Origin: Hormiphora californensis
Taxonomy: Eukaryota > Ctenophora > Tentaculata > Cydippida > Pleurobrachiidae
Length of the DNA stretch: 64,000 nt
Direction of reading: 5' to 3'
NCBI GenBank assembly: GCA_020137815.1
Contig: CM035354.1
Span: 8,168,487 to 8,232,486 of the forward strand
Part shown: positions 1 to 28,419 of the stretch, piece by piece
Layout: every line of letters starts with the position of its first letter
How positions within the stretch are numbered: position 1 is the stretch's first letter
The notes under the pieces: model-generated
The model's database searches: none
What the model was told of the DNA's origin: nothing
What the model saw: only the letters and a program-made list of their open reading frames with translations
Position numbers and translations under genes: made by a program

Positions 1-810
1 ATCATCTCGAAAGATAAAGCCAACACCACCACCTCTCTTACCCCCACGTCTCGCCGCATTAACCAGTGTGTACCCAAACTCCTTGAACTCAACCGCTAAT
101 GCCGATTCATCTGAATTTAGCCAGGTTTCTGTCAGCGCCAGTATTGCCAAATTGTGCTCGACCATCATTTCTATTACCGAGTAAACTTTATTTCTTAGAG
201 AAAAGCAGTTCGCGAGACCAACCTTCAATGACCTACACTTAAGTCGTTGTCCCTCATTCCTCCTCAGTTTTTTGAGTTCTTTAGTTTGAGCAGGTACACA
301 GGACAGTCAAATGATCCGGCATTATGATTACATGCTCTTCCCCTCAGTTGCGGATCCCTCCCTCTCTTACAGTTCACACAACATACCTTTGATCTGTCAG
401 GACAGTCTCTCGTTCTGTGGCTTTCAGCACAGAACATGCAAGAAGGTTCGGTCTGCTCACATTCGTTCGACTTATGTCCAAATCTCTGGCATTTGAAACA
501 TTGAGGAATGTAATACCGGTCTTCAACTCTACAAGAACTATTTCCCACGTACAAGCGACCTCTAGCCGTAAGGAAGTCTCGGATTTCACACGATACCCGT
601 ACTCCCACTGATGCCCTCATCCTATCCCCGGACTTACCAACATACACAACATCAAACTTATCTCCCCTCTCAATCATCGCTCTCACCTCAGGATTCTTCA
701 TCTTAACCGCATCTACTATGTCGTTATTGAGTTCGTCACGTGAAACCCTGTCAACCCACCTTTTTACTTCTTTGGAAAATATCGCTGTTTCAGCTCGTGT
801 TGAACACGTT
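1..810 (-). mobile_element. CR1/L2-like non-LTR retrotransposon fragment (end of ORF1, start of ORF2)
   Basis: On the minus strand an open frame from about 810 to 264 encodes a nucleic-acid-binding ORF1 protein. It ends with CCHC-type zinc knuckles (CFKCQRFGHKSNEC, then CMFCAESHRTRDC) and a further Cys/His cluster, as in ORF1 of CR1/L2/Jockey-group elements. Just past the ORF1 stop at 264, and overlapping it in another frame, ORF2 begins. About 75 residues are readable to the window edge, including VGLANCFSLRNKV, ILALTETWL and GGGVGFIF, which match the N-terminus of the APE-type endonuclease. A stop lies upstream of the ORF1 frame near 805, so this copy is probably 5'-truncated or broken. The rest of ORF2 lies outside the window. 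Domain identity is firm; assignment to a clade is inference. Confidence 0.8.
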
Positions 811-1390
811 AACTAAACTAAACTCACAGGAGTAGTAGTGCAATGGTGAAGTGAGTTGTTGAAATGGTGCATGAGGGCCATACGGCGCTCAGGAAAGAAA
901 AACTCAGCGCCAATTCGGCGAGTGATCACCCGGACATCGTCAGCTAATCCCCCGTCGAGCATATTCCTCGGGTCCAAGGTACCAGACAGACACACACACA
1001 TGGTGAGAGACAAAAATGTACTGACGTGAATATCATCTGGAATTGCTTGCCAAAATAAAGAGCACTAGAAACAGAGAATATTATGCTTTAATATCCCTAG
1101 CGGCATCCCCTCATCGAAAGCTTAAGAGCCTCTTTTCTCACTCTCTTTTCTCCCTCTCTCTCCCTTTATCTCTCCCTTTCTCACTCTATTTCTCACTTTA
1201 AAGATCACATGACAGAAGGTGTTGACCAATCGCTATGACTTGCGACAGGATCCTTTATCTCACAAACGCGTGTTATCAATATGCTCTCTCTCTCTCTCTC
1301 TCTTTCATTCTTGTCTATCTGTTACTTTTTGTTGTGCATATGTTCGTGCAGTCTCATCTGTAGACACACCTCTCTCCTTCACTCTGCATA
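811..1390. other. Intergenic stretch upstream of the WD40 gene
   Basis: I see no gene. The stretch contains scattered pyrimidine-rich tracts at 1130-1200 and a short (CT)n run at about 1283-1304. It probably holds the promoter and 5' UTR of the MAPKBP1/WDR62-like gene, but no core element is clear. Confidence 0.5.
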
Positions 1391-17957
<16,567 letters not shown>

Positions 17958-19242
17958 TTTATTTTTGAGAGCAGAATATTATGAACTGATTTATTACACC
18001 ACGAGTGAAGATAATGATGGTATTTTTCCGAGTGAAGATTTTGATTATTGAGATCTCTCAACTCTAAAGAGAGAGACCAGCTGATCGATTGAGTGACAGT
18101 GAGCAACTGACAGACTTATGTGTATTTTACAATCCACTTTTTAATTACCCCCTGACGATCAAACAGGTTCAGGCCCTCTACAATAAGAGAGATAGAGGAC
18201 CTGCAAACCGCTGACAACACATTTTTGAGTTTTATATGATTTTTGTTAAGAATTTTAAGTTGACCAACTGTTATTTGTTACATGCTGTGAATAAATAAAT
18301 TGCGTTAATAGCGCCCATGAAACCAAATGTAGTCATCAGTTTGATTATAGATATCTCCGAACTATGGGTGGGATCTTTCTGGCGGCGCCGACCCGATCTG
18401 AACGCACTGTCACGTTTTGACGATCGAAACGGGTTCTGGCGCCGCCAGAAAGATTGGAACGATACAAGGGGATAGGAGTACAATCCCACGCCGGACAGTA
18501 TGTGACCTGTGGTGTCGATCTACCGAACTAATGGTGCTCATGCTTCAGGCTTCTTCTGTCACCACTCTCAGTCAATTAACAGGCACTTCCATACATGTAC
18601 GTGGCTTTTTAATCATGGCCATGTGGGAATGTAGTCACATGCGAGAGACGTGGGAACGGTTTGTGTGGGACACTGGAAGAAATTGTAGTGAAGGAAATGT
18701 CAAACGGAGATTCAAATCATCATCTCCGGTTCATTATAATTGAGATTCCATTTCCTGTGGATCACCAACTTGGTAGGACCAGGGTTGCCATTAAATCATT
18801 TGACAATGATGCCACTGGATTAATTAGCGTTGATTGGTATCCAATTAATGGTTTCATTCTATAGGTTTATCACAGCTAGTACGCTGTGTTATTTAGTCTC
18901 ACCACACTGTATAATGTTCTAATACCCGGTATCTGGGTAAATTATTGTGACATAAAGTGAATGGTACCTCTAGCATGACCTGCACTAACAAATGACCCAT
19001 TGTACTATTAATATTATACAGTTCCCAGGCATTGTCCCCACTTTTTCATACCTTTCCACCTCCTCTCTTCCTGCTTCTTTTGGTGCACTGAAGTATGTAC
19101 AGTGTTTATTAGAAAACATGAACATATTGGACTTAATATTGAAAACTACTCCCAGGAACATCGTGAGGCGACTCAGTCTTCTTTTCTTTACCATATCTCT
19201 CTCTCTAGTCTCTATCTATCTCTCTCTACCTCTCACTCGAGA

Positions 19243-19333
<91 letters not shown>

Positions 19334-20853
19334 TCTCTATCTATCTCTCTCTACCTCTCACTCGAGATCTCTCTCTCTACCTCTCTCTCTATATATATAT
19401 CTCTCTCTCTCTCTATTTCTCTCTATTTCTCTCTATCTCTCTCTATCTCTCTCTTTCTATGAGTATGCCTTTCTCTCTCTACCTCTCTCTCCACCTCTAC
19501 CTCTCTCTCTCGCGCTTGCTTTATGGAGTAGTTGCAATAGGAAATTGACCTTCGGATTCACAGTAGCCAATGCGCCTGCCCTCACTCACACACCTACACA
19601 CACCAGGTAGTGATAGTACTACATATGAATCTCATTCATCCTAAATTTAGTACTCTTTCATGTAGTTACTAATATATCAGGACTGTAGTAATAATGCTCT
19701 AAAAATGTCTTTCCTGATTTGAACTTTATATTCAGCCCTAAATTTTCTTCAACCTTTCTAACCCACTCGAGTAAGGGAATTCAATTCAAATTCAATCACT
19801 CAGTATCGCAGTATCACGAGATACCGCCAATGTGTATCTGCACTTCCTGATAACTAGATTAGTGCTTTTTACCCAACTCGACCAGTTCCATACTACTTCA
19901 GCTGTTTAGTGAAACCACTCTCCCGGTACTAATTAAAACGGCATATAGCGCTATTTTGAGGCATTGCCTTTTTTCCTAAATCAGCAGCTGTGGTTTCAGC
20001 ACAGTTCATTCGACTAATGACCTTTGCACTTTGATTGGCAAAGTTAATTTTGGGGGACCCCAAATTAGAAGTTACAACTGCATCTCTCTGTGTCTTCTAA
20101 TGCCACTAAGTGTTTGCCAGTCCGAAATTAAATTCGTATCGGGAGAATGGCACGCGTCAGAACTAGTTTGTTGCTAGAAGTGGTAATGTAGGTAACGGAT
20201 GGCGCACCCAGTTGCAGTTCAGTGTTTGGCCTTCCCTCTCTCTCTTTCTCTCTCTCTGTCTCTCTCTCACCTAGTCGTGCGGTTTATTACCGGCACAGTT
20301 AATTAACTACTGCAGCTGCTTAATTATTTCACTTCTCAATTTTTCTTTCTTCACAACCAACCTCCTCCTCCTCTCTCCAGTACGCGATGCGGAGAGAGAG
20401 AGGAAAAGTTTCAAATTAGCCCGTTTTGTACGCGCCTTCCTTTTCTCTTGCTATTGCAACCCTGCACACAGAGCGGCGGGGGCGAATCAGCATAGCTTCC
20501 AACCGTACAGGGAGACTCGTCGACGGGGCCAACCTGGTTTGAGGCTCCGTCAAGCGTAGGGGAATAATATATGCGTGTAGTTAGAGTGTTGCGATATAAG
20601 ACATTTTTCTCGACTTGCTACTAACTGTGTGTTCGGCCGGGGAGGGTAGAAACATCACAGTTATATACCAGTACCAACAAAACTGGGTGAAGACTCGTAA
20701 GAGACGCTTTGTAGCAGTTGAGAGAGTGAATGTGCACGCTTCAGTGTGTCTGGATGGGCGTAGTTTCAAGAATATTTCATTTAGAATTGGAAAACTACAT
20801 TTGCTTAGGCCATAATCGAAACACATGTATTCCTTGATTGTTTCATAAAGTTG

Positions 20854-20888
<35 letters not shown>

Positions 20889-21268
20889 CCTCTCTCCTCA
20901 TGTCCTCCCTCTCCCTTCTCGAATCGGGCCTCTCTCTCCTCTCCTCTCATCACTCACCTCCTCTCGTCTCGTTCTCCTCACTCTCTACCATTATTCTGCC
21001 ATCTCGTACTTAGAGTAGAGTGATCGATAGAGTAGAGATAAGTTGTTAGAGTAGACGGGATGTGGGTATAGAGACATTGTAATGCTATAGTTATTGTCTA
21101 ACGGTCTATCGAGCAGCTAGACTATGTGTGAGGGAGATAGATTAAGATTGAGAGAGAGAAAGAGAGTGTGTGTGTGAGAGAGAGCAAGGCGGAGCATCTT
21201 AACCCATTAACCCGTGGCGATGTTGTCTCCAACTCTCAGATAGGATTCCCCTCTCTCTTTCTCTATCT

Positions 21269-21344
<76 letters not shown>

Positions 21345-21416
21345 CTCTCTCCTCCTCTCTATCTCTCTATCTCTCTCTCTCTCTCTAACAATCAAAAGTA
21401 AAGTATCAAAAGTAAG

Positions 21417-21454
<38 letters not shown>

Positions 21455-22635
21455 CTTTTTCGTCTATTTTTACCTATTTTTGCCTCACATAGGCTTTTCT
21501 CTCCACACATCTCTCCTTTGCGCTTCCATTAACTTGGCTATTAAATCTTGATTTTTAGATTAAATTTTGCCTCCAGCATTGTTTCTAGTTGGATGAATGG
21601 ATGAGAGGGGAGAGAGACAGAAATAAAGAGAGAGGGAGAGAGTCAAGATAGAGAGAGAGGTCAGTGCACTTGGTCGTTCAGAGTTAATTAACTCTGCAAT
21701 TTGTAAAAGAGAAGTGGCTGGTGAAGTCATAATGGAACGTTTTTCTGTGGCCTGCACTCTCGACCACACAAAACGTTTTTTGTATCACTATGTTTTGTCT
21801 CACTGTCCATCATTTTCTCTTATTTGTTCTCTCCTACAGTCTGTAATTTTCTTAACATCGATCCGCAAATTTCAATCTAAGCAATACCTCATACCTTATA
21901 AAATATGAATGGTCCTGACTCCTGGATGGTCCAAGTGGTAGTCGCTAAAGTTATTGAGACTGGGGCTCCCCTGAAAATAATTCATTTTAATAATTTGGGA
22001 CAAAAAAGTGAGGATAAGGTGAGGAATGGAGACTCTCCAGGAGATGGAAAAGTTTTCTGACACATTTTTTCATGTCTTTGCCACTGCCAGTGAAAGTGTG
22101 AGAACAGTGAGAACAGGGAGGGTGTGGAAAGAGAGAAGGTAGTCGAGAACAGAAGGAGAATGAGTAAAAGAGGGAAAGGGTGAATGTACTATTTGTATAT
22201 GTGTGTGTCCACGCGCCCAGGCAGGAAGTGGGAATTTTCGCACAAATAATTGTCTTTTTCGTGTGAGTGCGTTTCTTGCTTGTCCCTCTTGCAGCTTTGT
22301 AGCTATTGAGTCTGATAGAGAGAGAGAGAGAGAGAGTCAGATAGAGAGAGAGAGAGAGAGAGATAGGCCAAAGTGCCAAACCATCCACAGTGGCTTTTGC
22401 AATCTAACTTTGTATAGCCGAAGCGGTAGGGTCGTCCCAGCCCTTGCTTCACCATTATATGACAATTAGCATAGTGCAAGCAGTTACTTGAGCAACTAAT
22501 TCTGTCTCAAAGACATTCTCTCTCTCTACCCCCCCCTCTCTCTCTCTCTCTCTTCCTCTCTCTTCCCACCAGAAGAGATAATGAATGTCAACTGTTCATT
22601 TCCGTTACCGACAATATCTCTCTCCCTAGTGTGTA
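17958..22635. other. Long gene-poor, repeat-rich gap between the WD40 gene and the second glypican
   Basis: I find no convincing gene. The start holds the WD40-gene 3' UTR, with AATAAATAAAT near 18290. A short hairpin spans about 18372-18456, its arms built on CTTTCTGGCGGCGCC and its complement. Pyrimidine or (CT)n tracts occur at 19195-19515, 20862-20885, 21265-21390, 21419-21451 and 22318-22362 (GA here). A GC-richer block with GCGCGC-like words at 20380-20580 could be a promoter, but nothing recognisable starts from it. Just before the next gene a pyrimidine tract ends CCCTAG at about 22630, probably a 5'-UTR splice acceptor. Confidence 0.6.
19230..19515. repeat. CT-rich tandem block with a duplicated unit
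   Basis: This is a compound (CT)n/(TA)n region. A unit containing CTCTACCTCTCACTCGAGAT occurs twice (about 19215-19245 and 19347-19372), each copy followed by CT repeats and a TATATATAT run. That indicates local duplication inside the microsatellite. No coding content. Confidence 0.85.
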
Positions 22636-24319
22636 ATGGCTATCACGCGGACAAGCCTCTTATTTTTCCTCCTGGGAGCCCTTGTAAGCGCCCAGGTGTC
22701 CAAGAAATGTCTAAAAGCGGACAAGGCTTACTCCGCTAGTACCCTGAAGCGGCCTACGACCCCCTCCAGTATGGGGGAGTGCAGTATGTTGCCTGACGAG
22801 GCTTGGAGTTGTTGTAGCATGGTGACGGAGCACTTCATGAAAACAAAAGCAAAGACGGACTTCCCCACCCTGGCTCTAGCTAGAGTGGTGGGTAGGCTGA
22901 GGAAGGTGGAGAATGCTCAGCTGAACAACAACTTCACGCCAGTAGGTCGTTACCCAAGAGTTCAATGATAAGGTACAAAGAGAGGGTGAGGTGACATACG
23001 ATGAGCTCACCAGGACCATCTTCAAATACTACATGAACGAGGAATGTCTCACTGACCCCCTGACTGACAGCCTGGTGGAGAGGAACAGGGACAACGTCAG
23101 ACAAATTGCTGACTACCTAGCTGCTGTCTACAAAGGTCTGGCCTCCCTAAAGAGAGCACTGGAAATCGCTAGCGAGTACAAGATATCTGATGATTGTGCC
23201 AACGCCGTCATGGCCAATGGAATTTACACCGGTACCCAGTTTGAGAGGAGCATGTGTCAAGTGTGTAACAGGAACTATGCCATCTTGATGCCCTGCTATA
23301 ACTCCTGTCTGAACGTGGCGAGGGGGTGTTTGAACGAGTTCACCGAGGTCAACAGGCTGCTGAACGAGCTGAGCATGAAACTGGATGGTGTCCACAACTA
23401 TCTGGTGTATGATCTCTTTGGGGAAGGTGGGTCCCTTGACAGGTTGGATCAGGATGTTACCATGTTCCTTGACCACTACCCTGATTATGGAACAAAGTGC
23501 AGTAAGAACATGCCCAGTGCCTTCACCGCTACCGACTCCATGGCCCAACCATCTAACTTCTCTGCTGCTCCTCTTGATCTCCAGGATCTCTTCCTGAAAA
23601 GTGCTGACCATGTGTGTCTTCTTTCCCAGACCATCCTCGAGGACTCCACCTGCTGGAACGACAAGGGACCTGTATCCTCAGATAGAACATACGTCCTGCC
23701 TTTTGATACCAGGAGCCAGAATGTCAACAGTAAGATCAGGAGGGTAGCGGCTGTGAGTGATGAGGTGACGTCCATTGAAAATGAACTGAGAGATACCACC
23801 CACTCTATACAGCAGATTATGGATGGAACAGAAGTGTTCACCTTCGAAACTATCGAGGAAATCGTAGAAGAGGAAGAGGAGGAGGTTGTAGAGCCTACAG
23901 AAAAGGAAGAAGAGGTCGTCCCTACTGAAAAAGAAGAGGAGGAAGTCGTCCCAACTGAGAAAAAGGAAGAAGAGGAAGAAGTTGTCCCTACAGAGAAAAA
24001 GATGGAAGAAGAAGAGGAGAAGGAAGTGATGCCTGACACTAAGAAGGAAGAAGACATCAATGAGGGTGAGGAGAAGGAGGGTGACATGCCCAAAGAAGAT
24101 GACAAGAAAGAAGACATGGAGGAGAAAGAGGAAGATAACAACAATACAGATGGGGATGATGACTATGAGGTAGATAACAACAACACTAACCAGAAGGAGG
24201 ATGATAAGAAGGAGGAGGATAAGTTGGATACTACTGTTGATGAGGGTGCCTCTACCGCTGAGAGCTCTGCAATCACCGTCCTCTTCACCCTCTCCCTGGT
24301 ACCCTTGATACACCTGTAA
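22636..24319 (+). CDS. Second glypican-like protein, intronless, with long acidic tail and one frame break
   Basis: The first part (22636 onward) has a signal peptide (SLLFFLLGALVSAQ) and the N-terminal glypican cysteines (ECSMLPDEAWSCC). The second part (to 24319) has CQVCNRNY, CYNSCLNVARGC and STCWNDKGP, the glypican cysteine pattern also seen in the gene at 13256-15191. It then has about 120 residues rich in Glu/Lys with repeated VVPTEKEEEE-type units and Asn/Asp runs, and a hydrophobic GPI-type C-terminus (ITVLFTLSLVPLIHL). The first frame stops at 22966-22968; coding continues one base later (DKVQREGEVTYDEL), so one surplus base in about 22948-22968 breaks the gene. I see no Ser-Gly dipeptide in either part, so classical heparan-sulfate attachment sites appear absent. 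With no introns, unlike its four-exon neighbour, it could be an old retrocopy. Confidence 0.85.
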
Positions 24320-25181
24320 AGATGGAATGGAAAGGGACAATTAGGGGACCATACCACCCCTCCAACAAGAAACAACAAACAAGTGATATGTATAGCAAGC
24401 AGCTGTGAGAGATAATGTGAGAAATATGATAACATAAACTGTTAGTGAGCGAGAGAGAAAGTGACACTAAGAGAGAGATATATATTCATCTTTTTAACTA
24501 AATTGTCTAAAGGAGTTTTGTCTTTGAAAACCGTTTTACCTGATGAGTCGTTACATTGTTTTACAAATCAGCTCCTCCATTCTCAGTGCGAAACAGGCCA
24601 TATTGTCCCTGCAACGTACATTCGTCTCGTCCAATCAGAACCCAGGATACTAGTCACGTGATCTGAAACAACCAACCACAGGGCAGCAGGAAGTGTCACA
24701 TACTGGCACATACAACTGCACGGCCCTGCATAATTATAAGCGGACGTGATGTTGTGACAGCGAGCGATAGAAAAGAAAAATAGGGCAAATTTAAAGGGGT
24801 TGTAACGAAAAATTCTGAAAACAGTACAAAATCAACTTCAGACAAAATAATAAGTTAACCTAAAGTTCAGATAAGAGACTCCCTAACAGTCTAAAATATT
24901 TAAAAAAGATCTAAACAACTTCAACTCTGCGGTAGTAATACTCAATAGTTCATAATTCATATCAAGTGATATCAAGTGTTCCAAGACTCAATTGTTCATA
25001 TCAAGTAGACTTTATTGCTCATATCATGTCCAGTTCTCCCAGACGTGAGATAAGTCGCCCTAACACGAACATTTCCTCTTTACAGTGACGGTATATAGCC
25101 CTCACTTGAGTTTCACCCAACATAAACCGCTTCAGAATACCTGATATCTGAAGAACGGCAAGTTTGGTTCAGTTAATGGTA
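24320..25181. other. Intergenic region between convergent genes
   Basis: This AT-rich stretch lies between the 3' ends of the second glypican (+) and the hydrolase-like gene (-). No gene is visible. A small cluster of ATCAAGTG/TCATATCAAGT repeats sits at about 24955-25030. Confidence 0.5.
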
Positions 25182-25912
25182 TCAGTTATTGTTGATAATG
25201 TCACCCACATTTCCTTCCCCCACTAAAATCATGAGATCTAGAGCGTAACGGACCTGTTTAAAGAAGGAGCAAGACCAGGTGTCGGGGTAGTCCACACATT
25301 GTATATCTCGACCAAGTACAAACTTTGAGTGAAGGGTAGACACTCCCGTCTCAGTGTCATGGGTTAGAGTGTGGTAGAGAATGCCAGCTTTGATCCGTCC
25401 AAACCAAGGAAAATGGGTAGTCACGTGACCGTGCAGCACTACACCCGCCTTAAACCGGTTCTGGGAAATAAGGAGGATGATGGTAGTAACCTTGAGAAAA
25501 GGGTCGGGTAGAAAACAAGCTATCAGATGTTTAGAAACTGTTAATTGAATAGTACCTGAAGAGAATCACAGTCCCGTTCAATGCCCAGACAAGGATCCAG
25601 GAAGATGATATCAAGGTGATTTAGTTTCCCTCCAACGAACTCCTTTACTCTGTGCACCTTCCCATTTCTAGCAACTAGTTCATGGGTCCACTCATTCTGG
25701 GTGTCAGTCTCTGAGGAATGGAAGTATTACAGTGTGTTGGGTCATTATGAGGCAGAGGTAGGAGGGTTAGAGTAAAAGGGGTCAGGGGTAAAACAGGTAT
25801 AACAGCAATGGGTTTGATTGGTCCAATTATTATTCACTGAATATTATGCAACACTTTCTCTCGTCGCCACAATACAATACAGAGTCTCTCTTTCCCTCTC
25901 TCTTAGAAACCG

Positions 25913-25999
<87 letters not shown>

Positions 26000-28419
26000 C
26001 AGGTTTTCCGGGTCCATCCCTGAAAGTTCGCCGTGAAACTTTTCTTCGCCGCTGCGTACAGGGTGCAGCTCCGTAGTTGCTGGTATTCAGACATGAAGCT
26101 CCCCTCCTCTTCCTCCTCCTCCTTCCGGTGCCTGTCGAGAACCTCGCACACGCGTTTATACATGGAGCGACGACTGACGGGCAGAGTTGTCTTCTCTGGA
26201 GAAGTCTTGCCCGTAGCACCCTGTATTCTGCCCTTCACGGCACACCAACCCCCAACACCCCGACACCACAGGAGGGATGTGGGAGAGGGACGTGGTGTGG
26301 AGGGGGTCTTACTATCTGGGAATGTGTCCGGGACAATAACTAGAGAAGGAGGGTTGGGGATGGATGGGGCACGATCTAGTACAGGGCCCTCTGAGACTCC
26401 TCATCTCACACTCCCCACCCACAGTAACACTACTGAGAGGGATGGGTGAGGGGAATACAGAAAGACAACAACCCTCCCTGTAGACCCAGGGAGATCCGCT
26501 TCATGATCTTGTCTGAACAGCTCAGAGAGAGGGTCGGAGGTCCTCGTCCAGGTTTAGTTCGGATCACTCCAGTTAGAGCCCAGTTACGGTCAGTTAGAGA
26601 TTGCTGGCCTAGTTCTGAGATGCACCGGGCACCTGTTCGAGTTAGACAGCGCCGTTTAGGGGATCTTTCTCCTGAATCATCTTGCGTTGCATTCTTATTT
26701 TCATCATTGTCTTTAGTTTTCTCGGTTTCCCTCTCTGGTTCCTCTTTTGTTGTCTCTTCATGCTGCTCAACAACGATTGTAGCATCACCACACGGCACAC
26801 ATGATGTATAAAAGTGAAATCTCACCCCCTCTCTCACTCTAAACCCTCCTCCATCCTCCTCCTCACGTTTTTCCACCACACCTGACTTGGTCCCTTGTGA
26901 AACCTGATCCAACATGAACAATCTAAACAATCGTAACGCCAGGACCTCCGCGTGACTATCAGTTACCGTGTAACTGTCACCCCTAGCAACACATTTAGTT
27001 CCTGTTGCCATGGCAACTACTGAGAATTCTTGGTCCCCTGTCCCCATAACAACGGCTGCCATGTTAGTCCAGGTTCCGGGTGCTGGTTTCCCTTTACGAG
27101 GCAGGGAAGTGTAGTGGGAGATGGCCAGGTCGTGAATTGATTCAGCCATGGGGACAGCTAGAAGTTACAATAGGTTTCGTTAAAATGGGAAATTGGGAGA
27201 GAATGAGGAAGGGAGAAAGGGAGAAATAATTTAACATAAAGGGTATCAAGAGCAGTGGGATCATCTCGGCTCTTTGATGAAAGGATACCGGTAAGGGGTT
27301 ATTGAGTAAGGGAGCCAGAAAGACTAGGTCACACAAAGGGGAACACATTTGTGTAAAACACACACACTGGGTGTTTCTTGAGTAGTTGTGTGGCCTACCA
27401 CTTGAATTGTGGTACTGGTAGTACCACTACCACTTGTGGTACACCAGGAACAATGAATGAATAGGGGAACAAATAGTGATGAAGGAACTAAGTTTCAACA
27501 AAACAACCTACCTAGCCACACTCCATACACATGGTCCAGTGGGTGCCAGAGAGCGTACACTGCAGAACAATTAACATAACTCCACCAGGATCTAAACTGG
27601 TCCGGTGATATCCCTGCCATGTCTGTCTCTACAGAGACGTGAAACCACACTGGTCCATATCCCTCGTCTTCCTCTACCCGTACTATCCTCTCCCCACTTG
27701 ATACCCAGAAGTAGGGGTGATCTGAGAGGGAGGATATATTGAATGAACCATGTTATTATTATTACTCTCACGATCTCACTTTAATGAGGTAGAGGAATGA
27801 GTTGATGGCAACCCGCCAACTCTCAATCTCCCCTCCTTGTTAACTGAGACATGACAACAATACAGCAATTCTGGCCCCCACCCTCATCGTATGGCCTACA
27901 TAATAATAATAGCTACACCTACACACAATTATGCACTACTGGGGAGGTAGCTATGACTTACTGAAATCGTAGAAATTAGCGCCAGTTGTTTCTGGTATTT
28001 TGAGGGACGAGGATACTTCAGCTAAGTTTTCCATACTGTACTGGAACAGGCTGGAGTTATGTTGTAGAATCTCTGCCCCGCATCCGTCTTTGTACCTAAA
28101 GAGAATACAGGAGATTTAGGGGGCCGGTCGATATGATAAAATTGCCTGTAGGATACATCCTGTTTCCCTATACTCCAGCAACTTACCCAAAAGGGTCATG
28201 TCCATCTCCAGTGAACATGAAGGAGATGTAAGTAGCCAGCAGTATCATGGCACCCCCAGCAAAATATCCACCCAATTCCTGTGTCCACCCCAACACGTTA
28301 TCCTCAGCCACTCTGTCCTCCCTAGCTCTCTCTGCCTCCCTCTCAGCCAGCCGCTCCATTACCCCCTCCATGTCCTCTTCCTGTGCCTCCCTTAACTTGT
28401 CAAGTTGGGCCTTGTTCAT
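25182..28419 (-). CDS. Membrane-anchored DAPG/phloretin hydrolase-like protein
   Basis: Five exons (28187-28419, 27962-28095, 27512-27721, 25556-25710, 25182-25460) join in phase to exactly 337 codons including the stop, which supports the model. The N-terminus is a charged helical segment (about residues 1-50, rich in Glu/Arg/Ala) followed by one hydrophobic segment (YFAGGAMILLATYISFMF). The rest resembles the DAPG hydrolase (PhlG) fold: a WFHVSVETDMAG strand, WWSYVNCSAVYALWHPLDHV (compare the WW...Y..WHP.DH pattern) and VKEFVGGKLNHLDIIFLDP (compare an E..GG....I.F.DP pattern). Known members cleave C-C bonds in acylphloroglucinols using a metal held by His and Glu. I cannot verify all metal ligands, so the activity is inference. 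The intron 25711-27511 contains ADAT1 on the same strand. Confidence 0.6.
25917..25996. repeat. (CT)n microsatellite
   Basis: About 80 bp of CT dinucleotides lies just past the 3' end of ADAT1, inside the hydrolase-like gene's intron. Short open frames over it are artefacts. Confidence 0.95.
25999..27149 (-). CDS. ADAT1: tRNA-specific adenosine deaminase 1 (A37 of tRNA-Ala), with frame breaks
   Basis: ADAT1 deaminates adenosine 37 of eukaryotic tRNA-Ala to inosine. The ORF from the Met at 27149 shows all catalytic landmarks: DSHAEVLALR (His66 zinc ligand, Glu68 proton shuttle), PCGDA (Cys120) and SCSDKI (Cys211), plus GVIRTKPGRGPPT. A low-complexity Glu/Lys insert separates the second and third motifs. 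The C-terminal part (stop at 25999) matches the family tail: LWCRGVGGW, a GATGKT stretch and SYxxA/YAAAKKSF-type helices. Between about 26490 and 26385 the frame changes twice by +1. A pyrimidine tract ending CTCAG lies in the gap, so a tiny intron may account for one change. The whole gene sits in the 25711-27511 intron of the hydrolase-like gene, same strand. Confidence 0.88.

Noticed and set aside
20615-20815. 66-residue ORF with mixed composition
   Set aside because: No splice context, no motif and no neighbouring exon; chance frame.
21911-21975. Possible tRNA or tRNA-derived SINE
   Set aside because: The sequence has a superficially tRNA-like GGTCCAAGTGGTAGTCG, but no B box and no cloverleaf could be formed.
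23147-24340. Minus-strand ORFs of 150-220 residues over the second glypican
   Set aside because: Poly-Ser/Leu/Phe shadows of the acidic Glu/Lys repeats.
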